This document shows positions 41,206-42,210 of a DNA stretch of 42,210 nt, piece by piece. Below the pieces are notes generated by a model. The model searched no databases, was not told the DNA's origin, and was given only the letters and a program-made list of their open reading frames with translations. How positions within the stretch are numbered: position 1 is the stretch's first letter; the number at the start of each line of letters is the position of its first letter. The translations under genes were made by a program, and so were the position numbers. The stretch comes from Pseudomonadota bacterium (GTDB taxonomy: Bacteria; Bdellovibrionota_B; Oligoflexia; Oligoflexales; CAIYRB01): assembly GCA_026390435.1 (NCBI GenBank), contig JAPLFY010000107.1:1-42210 (forward strand). The letters are read 5' to 3'.

Positions 41206-42024
41206 ATGGTGCAAGTCGATGTAGCGTGGTCGTATGCGTTCGGTGCCACCTTTGCTGCTGCCGCGGGCAAGTCTTTGGCACGCGAAAGGGATCCGTTTAA
41301 TAATCCAGTTTTTACGCGCCTTCTGCTATTTCTCGGCATTTTTTTTGGTCCATCGGGACTGTACCTCCTCTGGGCGAACCCCAGCTGGGAGACGATGCAG
41401 GTGGCTAAATCATATGCCGACTTACCAGCATGGTTGGTAACTCTGTTTGCGATTACGAACGTGACGCAGGGAATCATCGGCTATTGGGTGGGGTGGCGTT
41501 TGGTGCAGAAGCAAAAGTTCTACGAGTCACATCTCAACTGGATGATTGCTTGGGTGCTCTTTTGGTTCATTTTGGTTTCCGGTTGGGACACCACTGGTTA
41601 TCAGCGTTTTCTCTATGATTCAGGACTTAACGGCGGCGAGCTGTGGTCGCCTGGAAGGCACAATGGGTTAGCGTTTTTCACTGGCCCGGTATTTCAGTCG
41701 CTAGTAGTCATGGGTATTTTGTTTGTGCCTATGTTGCAGCTTGGAATCATCAATGCGAACTACAACGATCTCAAGCTTAAGCCTGGTTATCAGCCCGGGC
41801 AAATGGCCTTTATGAGGATCGCAGAGCTCTATTATGGGGCAATGTTCGGCCTAACTTTGTTACTCGCAATTGCTGCTGCGCTCATTGTGAAATTCCTCTT
41901 TGAACTGACGGGAAGCTTATGGACCGGCTATCTGGTTGGTCTGCCGCTAAGCATAGCGCTTGGATACATCGTCGCCGTGCGCAAGGGAGGTATTTTTCAC
42001 TGGATCGCAGCTAGACTTATTTAA
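41206..42024 (+). CDS. polytopic membrane protein, function unknown
   Basis: A 272-aa protein with about seven predicted membrane helices (for example LLLFLGIFFGPSGLYLLW, LVTLFAITNVTQGIIGYWVG, MIAWVLFWFILVSGW, LLLAIAAALIVKFLF, YLVGLPLSIALGYIVAV). It has polar intermembrane residues and conserved-looking Trp/Asp/Tyr in SGWDTTGYQRFLYD. A strong AGGAGG lies 8 nt before ATG. I do not recognise the family. It may share a transcript with the lipoprotein gene before it. Confidence 0.75.
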   Translation: MVQVDVAWSYAFGATFAAAAGKSLARERDPFNNPVFTRLLLFLGIFFGPSGLYLLWANPSWETMQVAKSYADLPAWLVTLFAITNVTQGIIGYWVGWRLVQKQKFYESHLNWMIAWVLFWFILVSGWDTTGYQRFLYDSGLNGGELWSPGRHNGLAFFTGPVFQSLVVMGILFVPMLQLGIINANYNDLKLKPGYQPGQMAFMRIAELYYGAMFGLTLLLAIAAALIVKFLFELTGSLWTGYLVGLPLSIALGYIVAVRKGGIFHWIAARLI

Positions 42025-42033
42025 TGCATCATT

Positions 42034-42210
42034 TTACCTGGCCCAAAAGTAAGCCACTGTGCACAGTAGGATGCCAACGCCTATCGTCCATGGGAGGCTT
42101 GGCATAAAGTAACCATATCCCATTAAAGCCACGCCAATCGCTACGCCGCGAATATTAAGCTGCTTTTGTGAATAGCGAAATAAGGCGAAGCCAATGACTG
42201 AGAAGACAAA
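42034..42210 (-). CDS. C-terminal part of a small membrane protein (cut by window edge)
   Basis: The minus strand gives 58 codons ending at TAA 42034-42036: FVFSVIGFALFRYSQKQ, then GVAIGVALMGYGYF and WTIGVGILLCTVAYFWAR. Two or three hydrophobic helices with Gly-rich packing suggest a small integral membrane protein. The start lies beyond the window. It converges on the 41206 gene with 9 nt between the stops. Confidence 0.6.
   Translation of the reverse strand, partial: FVFSVIGFALFRYSQKQLNIRGVAIGVALMGYGYFMPSLPWTIGVGILLCTVAYFWAR

Noticed and set aside
1-42210. CRISPR arrays, rRNA genes, phage structural genes, integrases
   Set aside because: I looked for regularly spaced repeats, rRNA-like blocks, capsid/tail-like proteins and tyrosine or serine recombinase signatures on both strands and saw none.

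Overview
This 42.2 kb window looks like chromosomal DNA of an aerobic, free-living Gram-negative bacterium. It carries many lipobox (SPII) lipoproteins, an OmpA-type envelope protein, a proteorhodopsin with a retinal-forming enzyme, UV-repair genes, a prolyl-tRNA synthetase ending in the C-terminal Tyr of the archaeal/eukaryotic-like type, and Rpn-type and IS21 remnants. The lipoprotein-rich, Cys-rich secretome would fit Bdellovibrionota/Oligoflexia or another delta-like lineage. That placement is an inference, because no rRNA is present.

Layout. 1-520: edge of an Rpn-family nuclease/transposase gene and its flanking motif. 520-4.7 kb: crotonase, two lipoproteins, and a periplasmic catalase-like protein. 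4.66-6.9 kb: a 2.18 kb insertion bounded by near-identical 57-bp direct repeats. It holds an IS21 istA remnant, an ATPase-nuclease-like gene behind a TTACCTT repeat cluster, and a Cys-rich gene fragment. 6.9-12.1 kb: photolyase, lipoprotein and UvrA. 12.2-20 kb: PDZ-thioredoxin fusion, RND exporter, small secreted protein, YaiI/DUF188, pentapeptide-repeat, PilZ and OmpA proteins. 20.1-23.2 kb: proteorhodopsin, then one ORF that fuses lycopene beta-cyclase (CrtY) to a Brp/Blh carotene 15,15'-dioxygenase. 23.2-25.5 kb: lipoprotein and a second ATPase-nuclease. 25.5-30.2 kb: a four-gene minus-strand operon (methyltransferase, PaaK-like adenylate-forming enzyme, fatty acid desaturase, ICMT-like methyltransferase) between 136-bp direct repeats. 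30.2-35.1 kb: two hypotheticals, MFS transporter, orphan secretin N0 domain, cysteine-dioxygenase-like cupin, and proS. 35.1-35.7 kb: a collapsed Rpn element with inverted ends, and tRNA-Arg(UCU). 35.9-42.2 kb: dCMP deaminase-like enzyme, ShK-like Cys-repeat lipoprotein, acyl-CoA reductase/GPAT-like fusion, lipoproteins and membrane proteins.

How it fits together. The opsin (Asp/Thr/Glu pump triad, green-tuning Leu, Schiff-base Lys) needs retinal. The CrtY-Blh fusion could turn lycopene into retinal in one polypeptide, but crtE, crtB and crtI are not in the window. Photolyase, UvrA and a catalase-like protein nearby fit a sunlit habitat. The most unusual material is the CrtY-Blh fusion, two cargo segments framed by direct repeats, an acyl reductase fused to a GPAT-like domain that lacks its catalytic His, and a lipoprotein with ShK-like cysteine repeats.
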